Shown: positions 24,483 through 32,829, counted from the stretch's first letter. The stretch is DNA of 64,000 bases from Blastochloris viridis (GCA_005768725.1 VAFM01000001.1:62001-126000); one strand, 5' to 3'. The notes: generated by a model not told the origin, from the letters alone. A program made the numbers and translations.

Positions 24483-25064
24483 ATGGATACGTTGACCGAG
24501 TTTAAAAGGCACCTGCATCCTGGGCAGGTGGTTCGGCGTGCCGACCTGGCGGACTTCTCCCATTCCGTGGACAGGCACCTGCAACAACTGGTGAAAGACG
24601 GCACCCTGCGCAAGGTCAGCCCCGGCGTGTACCACTATCCGAAACAAAGTCGCTTTGGCGTTTTGCCGCCGGACGAAGAGGCTTTGGTCAAAGCCTTCCT
24701 GAAGGATAACAATTTCTATGTGGCGTCCCTGAACGCCTATAACGCCTTGGGCGTGGGCGCGACCCAGCTTTACAACCAAAAGCTGGTCTACAATTCCAAG
24801 CGGGACGGTGTTCACACCCTGAACGGGCGTAATTACTATTTCCTGAAAAACCGGAAATTCCCGAAAAAGCCTGACAAAGCCTTCCTGATGGTGGATATGG
24901 TGAACAACATGAAACTACTGGCCGAAAACCCGGAAGACCTTGAATGGAAACTCTCCATGCAGGTGCATTCCGTGGATAAACGCGCCCTGGAAAAGGCGGT
25001 GCGGGAGTATGGCGGCAGCCGTACCAAAGCGTTCTTTTCCAAACTCCTGAAAGAAGCCGCATGA
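24483..25064 (+). CDS. abiEi: AbiEi-like antitoxin (type IV toxin-antitoxin)
   Basis: A 193-residue antitoxin with an N-terminal winged helix (VVRRADLADFSHSVDRHLQQLVKDGTLRKVSPGVYHYP, residues 17-54) and a C-terminal domain typical of the DUF6088/AbiEi group (VASLNAYNALGVGATQLYNQK; MKLLAENPEDLEWKLSMQV; REYGGSRTKAFFSKLL). ATG 24483 follows GAAGGAG at 24467-24473; an in-frame ATG at 24432 lies in the promoter. The winged helix would bind the palindrome over the -10 box. It overlaps the toxin gene by four bases. Confidence 0.85.
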   Translation: MDTLTEFKRHLHPGQVVRRADLADFSHSVDRHLQQLVKDGTLRKVSPGVYHYPKQSRFGVLPPDEEALVKAFLKDNNFYVASLNAYNALGVGATQLYNQKLVYNSKRDGVHTLNGRNYYFLKNRKFPKKPDKAFLMVDMVNNMKLLAENPEDLEWKLSMQVHSVDKRALEKAVREYGGSRTKAFFSKLLKEAA

Positions 25065-26011
25065 CGCAAACAACTTACCTGCACCGCCACCCGGAGTTTA
25101 AGGACTTGGTTAGGGTGCTTGAAGGGGAAATGGGCATTGACCCGTACCTTGTCGAAAAGGATTACTGGATTATGCACTGCCTGCATGAATTGCAGCAGGG
25201 CGGCTATGAGTTCTACCTCAAAGGCGGAACCTCCCTGTCGAAAGGCTACAAGATCATCCACCGCTTCTCGGAAGACATAGATATTTACATTGTCCCTCCG
25301 ATGGAATTGGGCGTGAACACCAATCCCAAGGTGTCCAAGCCCAACGCCGTGGAAAGCCGCAAGCGGTACTATGACCACCTGGCCTCAACCCTCCGCATGG
25401 CGGATATCGAGGTGGTGCGGGATGAATCCGCCGACGACAAGGAATACCGCAGCGGCGGCATCCGGCTGTTCTACAAGTCCCTGTTCGACCATCCGGGGCA
25501 GAATGTGAAGCAAGGCATCCTGCTGGAGGTTGGCTTTGACGACATCAGCCCGAACACCAAGCTGGACATCAGTTCATGGGCCTTCGACAAGGCTACGCAG
25601 GCGGGTGTGAAGATTCTCGATAACCGCGCCGTGCAGGTGCCCTGCTACCATCCCGGCTACACGTTGGTGGAGAAACTCCAGACCATCTCCACCAAATTCA
25701 GGAAGGTGGAACCGGGCAAGCCGATGGAGCCGAATTTCATCCGCCACTATTACGATGTTTACTACCTGTTGCAGCAGCCGGAGGTACAGGCATTCATCGG
25801 CACGCCGGACTACCTGGCCCACATGGACAAACGGTTCCGGGGTGGCGACGTGCGACCCCTCAGCCGGAATGAAGCGTTCCTGCTGTCCGACCCGGCCGCG
25901 CGGGAACGTATCAAGAGCCGTTATGAGGACTTCCCCTCCCTCTACTATCAGGGCCAGGTGCCGTTCGAGGACATTCTCAAGGTTATCCAGGATAACCTTG
26001 AGAAGTTATAA
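25061..26011 (+). CDS. abiEii: AbiEii-like nucleotidyltransferase toxin
   Basis: A 316-residue toxin of the AbiEii/MenT nucleotidyltransferase group. The catalytic core is YLKGGTSLSKGYKIIHRFSEDIDIYIV (residues 52-78): the GGTSLSK loop (55-61) and the D-x-D-like EDIDI (71-75). The later family blocks are RHYYDVYYLLQ and the R/K-rich segment. These enzymes add nucleotides to tRNA or another acceptor and stop growth, and abiE systems can abort phage infection or stabilise mobile DNA. It starts inside the antitoxin stop (ATGA). A terminator follows, facing the integrase. Confidence 0.88.
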   Translation: MTQTTYLHRHPEFKDLVRVLEGEMGIDPYLVEKDYWIMHCLHELQQGGYEFYLKGGTSLSKGYKIIHRFSEDIDIYIVPPMELGVNTNPKVSKPNAVESRKRYYDHLASTLRMADIEVVRDESADDKEYRSGGIRLFYKSLFDHPGQNVKQGILLEVGFDDISPNTKLDISSWAFDKATQAGVKILDNRAVQVPCYHPGYTLVEKLQTISTKFRKVEPGKPMEPNFIRHYYDVYYLLQQPEVQAFIGTPDYLAHMDKRFRGGDVRPLSRNEAFLLSDPAARERIKSRYEDFPSLYYQGQVPFEDILKVIQDNLEKL

Positions 26012-26037
26012 AATAAGATTAGTTTTTAATCTTATTT
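26011..26037. terminator. Bidirectional terminator between abiEii and the integrase
   Basis: AAATAAGATTA (26011-26021) and TAATCTTATTT (26027-26037) pair perfectly over 11 bases with loop GTTTT. AT-rich, but flanked by A and T runs on the respective sides. It closes both abiEii and the converging integrase gene. Confidence 0.75.
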
Positions 26038-27145
26038 ATTTGAAAATTTTACTATTCATCTTCGATACGATTTTAGCGGTGTGGTTCTCCGACAGGTGGG
26101 AGTACCGCTTCACCATTTGCAGGGTTTTGTGACCCAGTACCGCGGCAATCTCCAGCAGGGTGGCGCCGTTCATGGCGAGGTAGCTGGCCGCGCTGTGGCG
26201 CAGATCATGGAAGCGGAAATTTGAGATTTCCGCTTTTGCGCGGGCGTTTTCCCATGCCTTACGAATATCAATCGGGGCAAGGCCGTCCTGCCGGGGGAAG
26301 AGGAACTTTGTTTTTAGCATGGGCGCATGCTGGGAATAGTGTTTCTCCACCCATTCAATATGCGTAGCCAGAACGTCTTTCAGGTGCTTAACGATGGGAA
26401 CCGTCCGGGTTTCGCCGTTCTTGGTTTCGCGCAGAATCGCTTGGCCGTGTTTAAGGTTCACATCGTCCAGCGTGAGTTTGAGAATCTCGTTCAGGCGTGC
26501 GCCAGTGGAGAGGGCGAAAATGACCACCGGGTATAATTGCTTGTTGGGGCTGGCAAGGCAGGCGTTGAGAAGGCTTTTGCGCTCGGAATCATCCAGGTAG
26601 CGAATACGCGCATTGTTGATGCGCGTAACGCGCTGGAGTTGCGCCAGAGGGTTTGCCCCAAACCACCCCCACTGGCGGGCGTGGGTGAACAGCAATTCCA
26701 GGTGATCCCGATAGTGCTTGATGGTTTTGGGCGACTTTGGGCGGGGCGTTGCGTTCCCGCTTTTATAGCGGGCATCGCCGGAAGACTTGAGTTCGGTCAG
26801 CTTCGTTGTAATGAGTTTGGTATCAATGTAGCTCAAGGCATACTCGCCAAGCTCCCTTTCCCAGTACCGGAGCAGGGTATCCTCCATGCGTTGTGTGGTG
26901 ATGGCCTTGTTGGGCAGGACTTCCTGGCGGTAACGGGCAATCACATTGCTGAGGGTATGCTTCTTGGCCTCTTTTACGATGTTTTGAACCTCACCCTTTC
27001 GGATGGCGGTTTCCATCTGCTGCACCCAAATCTTGGCTTCCGAAATCTTATCAAAAGTCTTCTCCTGCGTAGGAAACCCACGGATGCGAACCTTGGCGCG
27101 GAACTTGATTCCATCCTTGCGCTCACGCTTTTCGATAACGGCCAT
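26036..27145 (-). CDS. int: Tyrosine integrase of a genomic island
   Basis: A 369-residue tyrosine site-specific recombinase. Residues 1-55 are an Arm-type DNA-binding domain (GIKFRAKVRIRGFPTQEKTF), residues 65-165 the SAM-like core-binding domain, and the rest the catalytic domain. The catalytic residues are R217 (STGARLNEI), K242 (ETKNGE), H313 and R316 (HDLRHSAASYLAMNG), H339 (LGHKTLQMV) and nucleophile Y348 (KRYSHL). The gene is complete and looks active. Its 5' end lies 213 bases from a 3' fragment of tRNA-fMet, the expected attachment site, and it reads into the island to the left. Confidence 0.93.
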   Translation of the reverse strand: MAVIEKRERKDGIKFRAKVRIRGFPTQEKTFDKISEAKIWVQQMETAIRKGEVQNIVKEAKKHTLSNVIARYRQEVLPNKAITTQRMEDTLLRYWERELGEYALSYIDTKLITTKLTELKSSGDARYKSGNATPRPKSPKTIKHYRDHLELLFTHARQWGWFGANPLAQLQRVTRINNARIRYLDDSERKSLLNACLASPNKQLYPVVIFALSTGARLNEILKLTLDDVNLKHGQAILRETKNGETRTVPIVKHLKDVLATHIEWVEKHYSQHAPMLKTKFLFPRQDGLAPIDIRKAWENARAKAEISNFRFHDLRHSAASYLAMNGATLLEIAAVLGHKTLQMVKRYSHLSENHTAKIVSKMNSKIFK

Positions 27146-27357
27146 TTTACTGTCCCCAGAAAATTGTTGCTTGCTAGTGTCAGGAGATAGTAATGTTTTT
27201 TAAGGGAAAAATCAAGATTCTCTGGGGACAATCTGGGGACACTAATTTGCAATAATTGCCAATAATCACCAGTTGTATACAACGTTATATAAAATATAAA
27301 CTAATGAAAAATAAAGAAAGTTATATTGGGATATGTTGGAAATTTTGCTAGGCATAT

Positions 27358-27404
27358 GGCTCATAACCTGAAGGTCGTTGGTTCAAATCCAGCCCTCGCA
27401 ACCA
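27358..27404 (+). other. 3' fragment of tRNA-fMet(CAT): island attachment site
   Basis: The 47 bases match the 3' half of an initiator tRNA-Met gene. They hold the anticodon loop with CTCATAACC, variable loop AAGGTCG, T-arm GTTGG-TTCAAAT-CCAGC and acceptor strand CCTCGCA with ACCA. The 5' half is missing: upstream sequence does not form a D-arm or the matching TGCGAGG strand. Fragments like this are the displaced attachment core left when an island inserts at a tRNA 3' end. The plus-strand orientation puts the inserted island to the left, with the intact tRNA at its far end outside this window. Confidence 0.85.
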
Positions 27405-27413
27405 AAGTTTTCA

Positions 27414-27445
27414 AGGGATTAGGTTTTTCCTAGTCCCTCTTTTTT
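27414..27445 (+). terminator. Rho-independent terminator behind the tRNA fragment
   Basis: AGGGATTAGG (27414-27423) pairs with CCTAGTCCCT (27429-27438) with one G-T wobble, loop TTTTT, followed by CTTTTTT. It is placed where a tRNA gene terminator is expected, which suggests that DNA right of 27405 is the original downstream flank of the tRNA gene. Confidence 0.8.
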
Positions 27446-27666
27446 GTCTCAAATTCCGCGATTGCGACACTTTTGCGACAGTCAGGATTTCGTGCTGAGA
27501 AATTGTGCAGATTGTTGAGGGTTATTAGCTTCTGATGAGGTTTGTGTGGATATTGTTTTGAGCTGTTTTAAACAGTATGTTTGTTGATGGCGAGGCAGTA
27601 GCTAAGGCTTGGCATCTTTTCTCAGTTATGAATTTGTACTTCATATTGCTGTCAGAAATGAATGTC

Positions 27667-27702
27667 TTGATAATCTTATATCAAACACTATAATGTTTAT
27701 AG
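27667..27702 (+). promoter_or_regulatory. hipBA promoter and operators
   Basis: TTGATA (27667-27672), a 16-base spacer and TATAAT (27689-27694). Two inverted repeats overlay it: TTGATA-ATCTTA-TATCAA (27667-27684) covering the -35 box and CTATA-ATGTT-TATAG (27688-27702) covering the -10 box. This is the arrangement expected for autorepression by HipB. The rest of the 27146-27733 gap holds the attachment fragment and its terminator; I see no gene there. Confidence 0.7.
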
Positions 27703-27733
27703 ATAGAAATTATAAATCATAAAGAATACTATA

Positions 27734-28042
27734 ATGTTACTTATAAGTCCCTTAAAAGCTCAAATAGAGTTGGCGAAAAGAGCCAAAGAGCGTCGCCTTG
27801 GCTTGGGTTATACCCAAAAAGGCTTGGCAGAGCGTGCCGGAGTGAGTTTTCCCACATTAAGGAAGTTTGAGCAAACCGGCAAAATCTCGCTTAGCTCCTT
27901 TCTGATGATAATGGATGTTTTAGATGGATTGGAAGGAATCTTAAAAGCCGTGAAGCCGGATAATAGCAGTTCCTTTAAGCGGATTACGGATGTGATTGCC
28001 AGTACCAATGCTAAACCCCGCCTCCGGGGGTCAAAGTCATGA
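27734..28042 (+). CDS. hipB: HipB-like antitoxin, XRE-family regulator
   Basis: A 102-residue DNA-binding protein with an XRE helix-turn-helix at about residues 22-75 (RRLGLGYTQKGLAERAGVSFPTLRKFEQTGKISLSSFLMIMDVL). It pairs with the following hipA gene through an ATGA overlap and lies behind a promoter with two palindromes, so it is the autoregulating antitoxin. HipB proteins bind and neutralise HipA while repressing the operon. Confidence 0.88.
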   Translation: MLLISPLKAQIELAKRAKERRLGLGYTQKGLAERAGVSFPTLRKFEQTGKISLSSFLMIMDVLDGLEGILKAVKPDNSSSFKRITDVIASTNAKPRLRGSKS

Positions 28043-29274
28043 AGTACGAGCCAGTAAATAGCATCAAGGTGGGTCTAAACTTTTCAGGAACGCCAATTCC
28101 TGTAGGGACACTGGCGCTTAATCAATCCCGTATTTACTTTGAATATGAACCTGCTTTCCTTGAAGGAAATCTGCCTATTTCCCCGTTCCAACTGCCTCTT
28201 AAGGCTGGCTTGAGAGAATTTGAGCGTGACCTCTTTGAAGGATTGCCGGGGGTTTTTAATGACAGCCTCCCCGATGGTTGGGGGCGTTTACTGCTTGACC
28301 GCATGCTTATAGGGCAGGGGCTTGTACCTCAGCAGCTAAGCCCCTTGGATAGGCTGGCCTATGTGGGGATGAATGGCATGGGCGCTCTTGTTTATGAACC
28401 CGAAATAAACCCAGATAATGCTACCCCCACGATTATTGACCTTGATAATCTGGCCCAAGCGGCTCAGGCCGTCCTAGACGGCGAATCCAAAGAGGTTTTA
28501 TCCGAGCTTATTTCTCTTAATGGCTCTTCGGCGGGCGCTCGCCCCAAGGCACTCATTGCGGTAAATGCCGATAAAACCCATATCATCCACGGTCAGCAGG
28601 CTATCCCTGATGGATACGAGCCTTGGCTGGTTAAGTTTCCGAATTCCGGCGATGGAGCGGATGCTGGAGCCATTGAATATATCTATGCCCTCATGGCAAA
28701 GGAGGCAGGCTTGGAGATGATGCCCTGTCACCTCTTTCCGGCCGCAAAAGGGGCTGGCTACTTCGCAACACAGCGGTTTGACCGCGTGGACGGAAAGCGT
28801 CTGCATCTGCATTCCCTATGTGGCCTGCTTCATGACGATTTCCGCCATCCCAGCCTAGATTATGAAACCGTCATGCTGGCGACCCACAAACTGACCAAAG
28901 ATATGCGGGAAGTTGCCAAAGCCTACCGTATGGCTGTGTTTAACGTCTTGGCTCATAACCGCGACGACCATAGCAAGAACTTTGCGTTCCTCATGGATAG
29001 CAACGGCGAATGGAAGCTATCTCCGGTTTACGACATAACCTTCTCTTCCGGCCCCCAGGGCTATCAAAGCATGTTGGTGATGGGTGAGGGCCGCAACCCC
29101 ACGGTGGAACACTTGCTTAAGCTGGGGGAAACAGCAAATTTCGAACGGGCTTGGATGATGGAAGTTATCACTCAAACGCAGGCGGCTTTGGCGAAATGGC
29201 CCCAGCTTGCAAGTCAGTATGGTATCAGCAAAGATAGGATCAGCCTCGTTCAGTCACACCTGTGTGTTATGTAG
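28039..29274 (+). CDS. hipA: HipA-family kinase toxin
   Basis: A 411-residue HipA toxin, a Ser/Thr kinase that in E. coli phosphorylates glutamyl-tRNA synthetase. The N-terminal HipA domain (FEYEPAFL, FNDSLPDGWGRLLLDR) is intact. The Gly-rich loop GSSAGARPK is at 162-170. The catalytic block HNRDDHSKNF (306-315) gives the Asp and Asn, and the Mg-binding Asp is in PVYDITFS (329-336). All key motifs are present, so it should be active. Overlap with hipB suggests coupling. Confidence 0.9.
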   Translation: MKYEPVNSIKVGLNFSGTPIPVGTLALNQSRIYFEYEPAFLEGNLPISPFQLPLKAGLREFERDLFEGLPGVFNDSLPDGWGRLLLDRMLIGQGLVPQQLSPLDRLAYVGMNGMGALVYEPEINPDNATPTIIDLDNLAQAAQAVLDGESKEVLSELISLNGSSAGARPKALIAVNADKTHIIHGQQAIPDGYEPWLVKFPNSGDGADAGAIEYIYALMAKEAGLEMMPCHLFPAAKGAGYFATQRFDRVDGKRLHLHSLCGLLHDDFRHPSLDYETVMLATHKLTKDMREVAKAYRMAVFNVLAHNRDDHSKNFAFLMDSNGEWKLSPVYDITFSSGPQGYQSMLVMGEGRNPTVEHLLKLGETANFERAWMMEVITQTQAALAKWPQLASQYGISKDRISLVQSHLCVM

Positions 29275-29291
29275 TGCTTAAAAATAATATA

Positions 29292-30680
29292 TTAACTAGT
29301 AGCTAAGGCTCTCCGAACCATATCTGGAGCAAAGTTCTTGGCATTCTCATCTCCACTTTGAAGCCGACTTAGCATGGATTTAAAAAGAATCTTGAGCCCA
29401 TCTAAGGATGTGCGTGCATGCTCTAAAATAATCTCATCATTTGGTGATTCAAAATTATGTACTAGTTGGCTCCTTAAATGGTAGGCGTTTTTTATTTTGA
29501 CGAACATATCTGGGTTTTCAGGAGCGGGGCCTTTTGCTCCAAGAATAGTAAGAGCTATATTAGTTGTTAGTCCTTCCGTGTTCGACTGAGTTGCTAAGCT
29601 TTCAATAGCTGCCCAAAGTAGTATGTAGCCAACTCTAAGATCCCAACTAAGTTTAATATGAGCAATAGCATCCAAACATCTGAGTAATACTGAAGTAATA
29701 TGAGCCTTTTCAGCTTTTGTGGTAGGATTTTGTGCTGTCGCTAGTTTCATTATCCATTCTAAATCTTCCGCTGGTATTTGGCTTACGTTTGTGTGGAATC
29801 CACCAAGCAGGCTTAGATTGTTTACGGGATTGATTGTCCCACTTGCAATTTGACCATTAACATAAAATACATCGGCGAGAATATTTGGCTTTAATGGAGT
29901 TAGCAAAGTTATGCCAGCTAAAATTCTTTGAAGAATAGATGAAGCTTCATTGTTTACAGCTAAAAGTTGAGTTCCGCTTAATGAGCGATAATTTTCAGGA
30001 AGAGTAATCTCGAAAGCTCCAGTAAACGGAATCGTTCCTTCATTAAAATTCTGTGCATAAGGCGTGGTAATTAAAGGATGGTTCATTCCATATTGGAACG
30101 AAGGTCTCCAAGTAACATTATTAACAGTAACAACTTGGCCGTTATTTCCGATAACACCTAGGCCGTTACATGGAAATATTCTCGTGTTTCCATCTATATT
30201 ATCTTCAGCATAGGAAATGGTTTCAAGTTTTGAAGCTACATTTGCCCATAATTTTTGTGGTGTAGCTATTGAACCCAAGAATAGTACTGGAGGGTGAACG
30301 GTGTTTGGAGTGATTTTATCGCCTGGGACAAAGTTCGATATAGCTGTACATACATGTTGCCACGTGCCATCTAAGCACCGTCGTTGACCTTGGGATGTAA
30401 ATATTTCTGCTTTTAATGGATAGTCTGACTCATACAATTCTTCATAGCTGTTACTTATGAATGACCCAGTATTATCTAAGGTTTTGTCTAATTGTTGTCG
30501 AGTAATTATGCTCGTTACAAGAAGGAAGAAATGTCGCCCATTTGATAGTGGTATTCTGGTGCCAGTACAACTGATGTTACCAATATTTTCCAATTCATTA
30601 AATTTTAAAGGATAAAATTGACCATCAGCGTAAGTGGTTGCTTCTGATTCAACTAGAAAGTTATAATAAGGATTAGACAT
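29292..30680 (-). CDS. Unknown AT-rich protein with a HEPN-like C-terminal motif
   Basis: A 462-residue soluble protein, no family recognised. CAGGAG 10 bases upstream of the ATG supports the start. The N-terminal 250 residues are beta-rich with Asn-rich segments. The C-terminal 160 residues are helical, with AHIKLSWDLRVGYILLWAAIESL followed by a helix containing R403-S-Q-L-V-H408 in AYHLRSQLVHNFESPNDE. This fits the R-x4-H active-site pattern of HEPN ribonuclease-like domains such as ApeA-type proteins. It is more AT-rich than its neighbours, converges on hipA and sits in an accessory slot, consistent with an acquired defence or toxin gene. The HEPN call rests on one motif and helix pattern. 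Confidence 0.5.
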   Translation of the reverse strand: MSNPYYNFLVESEATTYADGQFYPLKFNELENIGNISCTGTRIPLSNGRHFFLLVTSIITRQQLDKTLDNTGSFISNSYEELYESDYPLKAEIFTSQGQRRCLDGTWQHVCTAISNFVPGDKITPNTVHPPVLFLGSIATPQKLWANVASKLETISYAEDNIDGNTRIFPCNGLGVIGNNGQVVTVNNVTWRPSFQYGMNHPLITTPYAQNFNEGTIPFTGAFEITLPENYRSLSGTQLLAVNNEASSILQRILAGITLLTPLKPNILADVFYVNGQIASGTINPVNNLSLLGGFHTNVSQIPAEDLEWIMKLATAQNPTTKAEKAHITSVLLRCLDAIAHIKLSWDLRVGYILLWAAIESLATQSNTEGLTTNIALTILGAKGPAPENPDMFVKIKNAYHLRSQLVHNFESPNDEIILEHARTSLDGLKILFKSMLSRLQSGDENAKNFAPDMVRRALATS

Positions 30681-30736
30681 TAGAGATAATCTCCTGAGTA
30701 ACAGATCTGTAAATTAGGTTTACTATAAATTTACGT

Positions 30737-30859
30737 ATCTACCAGCAAAATAACCAATCTACCTATGATTTTACACTATCTACCAGCTTCTAACACCTAT
30801 CTACCGCCTCAAAAAAGATATCTACCGCAGGCGCGGTGCTGTCTACCGGCCAATCTACC
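30737..30859. repeat. Phased ATCTACC repeat array (iteron-like)
   Basis: Copies of ATCTACC begin at 30737, 30757, 30778, 30799 and 30820. A GTCTACC follows at 30841 and a further ATCTACC at 30853. Spacings are 20, 21, 21, 21, 21 and 12 bases, that is two helical turns for most, so all sites face one side of the DNA. Only the 7-base core and a weak following (G/A)(G/C)C are conserved; the rest of each unit differs. The array fills the divergent gap (30681-30979) between the HEPN-like gene and mobC. It could be binding sites for the MobC-like accessory protein or a replication initiator, or a transfer origin. Confidence 0.75.
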
Positions 30860-30979
30860 CACTTTTGTAGGCTGAGTAGGGGATATAGAGTAGTTTTAAA
30901 GAGTTTTTCTATAGGCAGGATAGGGGTTTTGTACTCCAAACGTCGGGAGCGGCTATTGCTATCACCCATAATAACGGTG

Positions 30980-31387
30980 ATGAGCAACCCAGTAAAGCAA
31001 ATCAAGGAATCCCGCCTGCAAATCCGCATGGCACCCGCCGACATTGAAGGATTGGCGGCGTGGATGGTCGAACAGAACTTCAATCCGCGCCGAGATACCA
31101 GCCGGTTTATCCGCTCCCTGATCCGGGGGCGAAACAAAGCTATATTCTTCTCTGACCAGTCCCTTGAAACCCTCAAATACAACTTCACCAACTTTGCCCG
31201 TGTGGGAGGGCTTCTCAACCAGCTTGTCTACAACCTCAACGTCAGTAGGTTGAAGTTTGAGGAGGGCGAGGCTCAGGATGTGCCAGTGAACCGAAAAGAG
31301 CTTGAGAAGGTCTGCCGTGATCTGCACCGCGAAGTCGTCGAGGTTAAAAAGCTCCTCCTACAAATGGCTTCGCAACGGGTGAGCTAA
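30980..31387 (+). CDS. mobC: MobC-like mobilisation accessory protein
   Basis: A 135-residue protein resembling bacterial mobilisation protein MobC: an N-terminal ribbon-helix-helix-like region (ESRLQIRMAPADIEGLAAWM, FIRSLIRGRN) and the segment FTNFARVGGLLNQLVYNLNVSR, close to the usual 'ggNlNQiArrlN' motif of relaxosome proteins. The C-terminus is helical. ATG 30980 was preferred because the earlier in-frame ATG at 30836 lies within the repeat array. Its stop overlaps the relaxase start by one base (TAATG). It probably binds the transfer origin, possibly the upstream repeats. Confidence 0.75.
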   Translation: MSNPVKQIKESRLQIRMAPADIEGLAAWMVEQNFNPRRDTSRFIRSLIRGRNKAIFFSDQSLETLKYNFTNFARVGGLLNQLVYNLNVSRLKFEEGEAQDVPVNRKELEKVCRDLHREVVEVKKLLLQMASQRVS

Positions 31388-32796
31388 TGGCTCACGTTTC
31401 CCATAACCGTGACCCGTCCCTTTGGGAGCATCCCTGGTGGCGCAAGCAGCGCCGGGATGGATTGGAGGAAGAGGTTGCGCCCATCCTGAATGCCATGCGG
31501 CTTAAAAGCCATGGCTATCATCAGCAGGCCCGTTCCGGTCGCCCGGAGGTGGTGGTGAAGATTGTCAGCGGCGCCATGGGGAAGGGGGCGGTCAAGAACA
31601 TCATGGATTATATCGCCCGCGACGCCGATTACATGCGGGAAGACGGGCATCAGATTATTGAGCTGGAAACCCAAGATGGGCAGATTCTCACAACGGAAGC
31701 AGAGCGGGATGCGCTGATTCGGGATTGGGGGCATGACTTCGAGGCACCGGAACGGTACAAACGGCAGGCTTGGAAGCGGGACTTGATCCAGCAGCTTGAA
31801 TACGAACGACGCCAGCTAGGCTATCAGCAAATCCGCACTGGTCTTTCGGGCAAGGAAGATGCCCGGCTGGCCGAACTTAACCTTTCCCTTAAAACCCTCC
31901 GTTATAAACAGGGCGGCAAGGTCGTAGACCTGAACATTAACGCCCCGAAAGATACGGTTCACATGCTCCTCTCCGTGGGAGGACAGGGGCACAAGAATGA
32001 AGCTGCCAAACAGGCGGTGCGCCAATTCCTGAATGATAACTTTGGATCCAACGGCTACGAATATCTCATCGCCCAGCATACCGACACGGAAAACTTGCAC
32101 TACCACGTCATTCTGAAGGCGCGGAATCGCATGACGGGAGAACGGCTGCAATTTGACAAGGAAGATTTGTTCAATCTCCGCCAGGAATTCACCTACCAGC
32201 TCACCATGTATGGAATTGAACGGGCTGCCACCCTCCGTCAAGACCGGGTGGCAACCTATGAGAGCATCCGCAAGCAGCGGGAAACAATGGAGACGAACCT
32301 GAGTTGGTTTGAGAGTAAGGTAGCCAGGGCGCAGGCGGTGGATGCCTTTGGTGCCAAGGGGAATGCCTTAAAGCAGACTGAACGCCTGCTGGGGATGGCA
32401 AAGGAAACCTTAGCCAAGGCCTCCAAAGAGGAGGCAAAGGGCCTCAAACAAGAGATTACCGAGCTGGAACTGCACAAGAAAGACCTTCTCACCCTCAAAC
32501 CCGGCCAGTTTGAGAAGGAACGGGAGGCAACTGTGAAGCAGATTAACCAAGACCATGAGAAGATCATGGCAAAGCGGGCGCTAAAGCCGATTGAACTTCC
32601 TCCGGCCCGCCGGCGCCGTAAGGAGCAGAACGAGAGGATTTGGATTAAGCGGCATCAATTGAAAATCGATGAAACTGTTAAGATATTAACCAAGATGGTG
32701 AACGTACTAAGTCCGGAGAGTAGGAGTGAAACTCAAAAAACGATTGAAATGCTGACGGCTCTTAAGGTGAGTATGAAAAAATCGATTAGAATATAG
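31387..32796 (+). CDS. MOBP-type relaxase (VirD2/MobA-like)
   Basis: A 469-residue relaxase that nicks the transfer origin and pilots the strand. A candidate nucleophile is Y75 in NIMDYIARD. The metal-binding three-histidine motif is HTDTENLHYHVILKARN with H231, H238 and H240. The C-terminal 190 residues are a charged coiled coil (KEERATVKQ-type segments, KEEAKGLKQEITELELHKKDL) with a basic end that could contain the translocation signal. It follows mobC with a one-base overlap. The T4SS genes are 1.6 kb downstream on the same strand, so this is a self-transmissible or formerly transmissible element. Confidence 0.88.
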   Translation: MAHVSHNRDPSLWEHPWWRKQRRDGLEEEVAPILNAMRLKSHGYHQQARSGRPEVVVKIVSGAMGKGAVKNIMDYIARDADYMREDGHQIIELETQDGQILTTEAERDALIRDWGHDFEAPERYKRQAWKRDLIQQLEYERRQLGYQQIRTGLSGKEDARLAELNLSLKTLRYKQGGKVVDLNINAPKDTVHMLLSVGGQGHKNEAAKQAVRQFLNDNFGSNGYEYLIAQHTDTENLHYHVILKARNRMTGERLQFDKEDLFNLRQEFTYQLTMYGIERAATLRQDRVATYESIRKQRETMETNLSWFESKVARAQAVDAFGAKGNALKQTERLLGMAKETLAKASKEEAKGLKQEITELELHKKDLLTLKPGQFEKEREATVKQINQDHEKIMAKRALKPIELPPARRRRKEQNERIWIKRHQLKIDETVKILTKMVNVLSPESRSETQKTIEMLTALKVSMKKSIRI

Positions 32797-32829
32797 TGTA
32801 TTAGGTCTTGGTGTTACTGAGCGAGGATT

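Noticed and set aside
27358..27404. Functional tRNA gene
   Set aside because: Only the anticodon loop to CCA is present; no D-arm or 5' acceptor strand can be found upstream.
30737..30859. Possible CRISPR array
   Set aside because: Repeat core is only 7 bases and period 21; no 25-37 base repeats, no spacers of equal length and no cas genes nearby.
30836..30979. Longer N-terminus of the MobC-like protein
   Set aside because: Would start inside the phased repeat array and adds sequence without similarity to mobilisation proteins.
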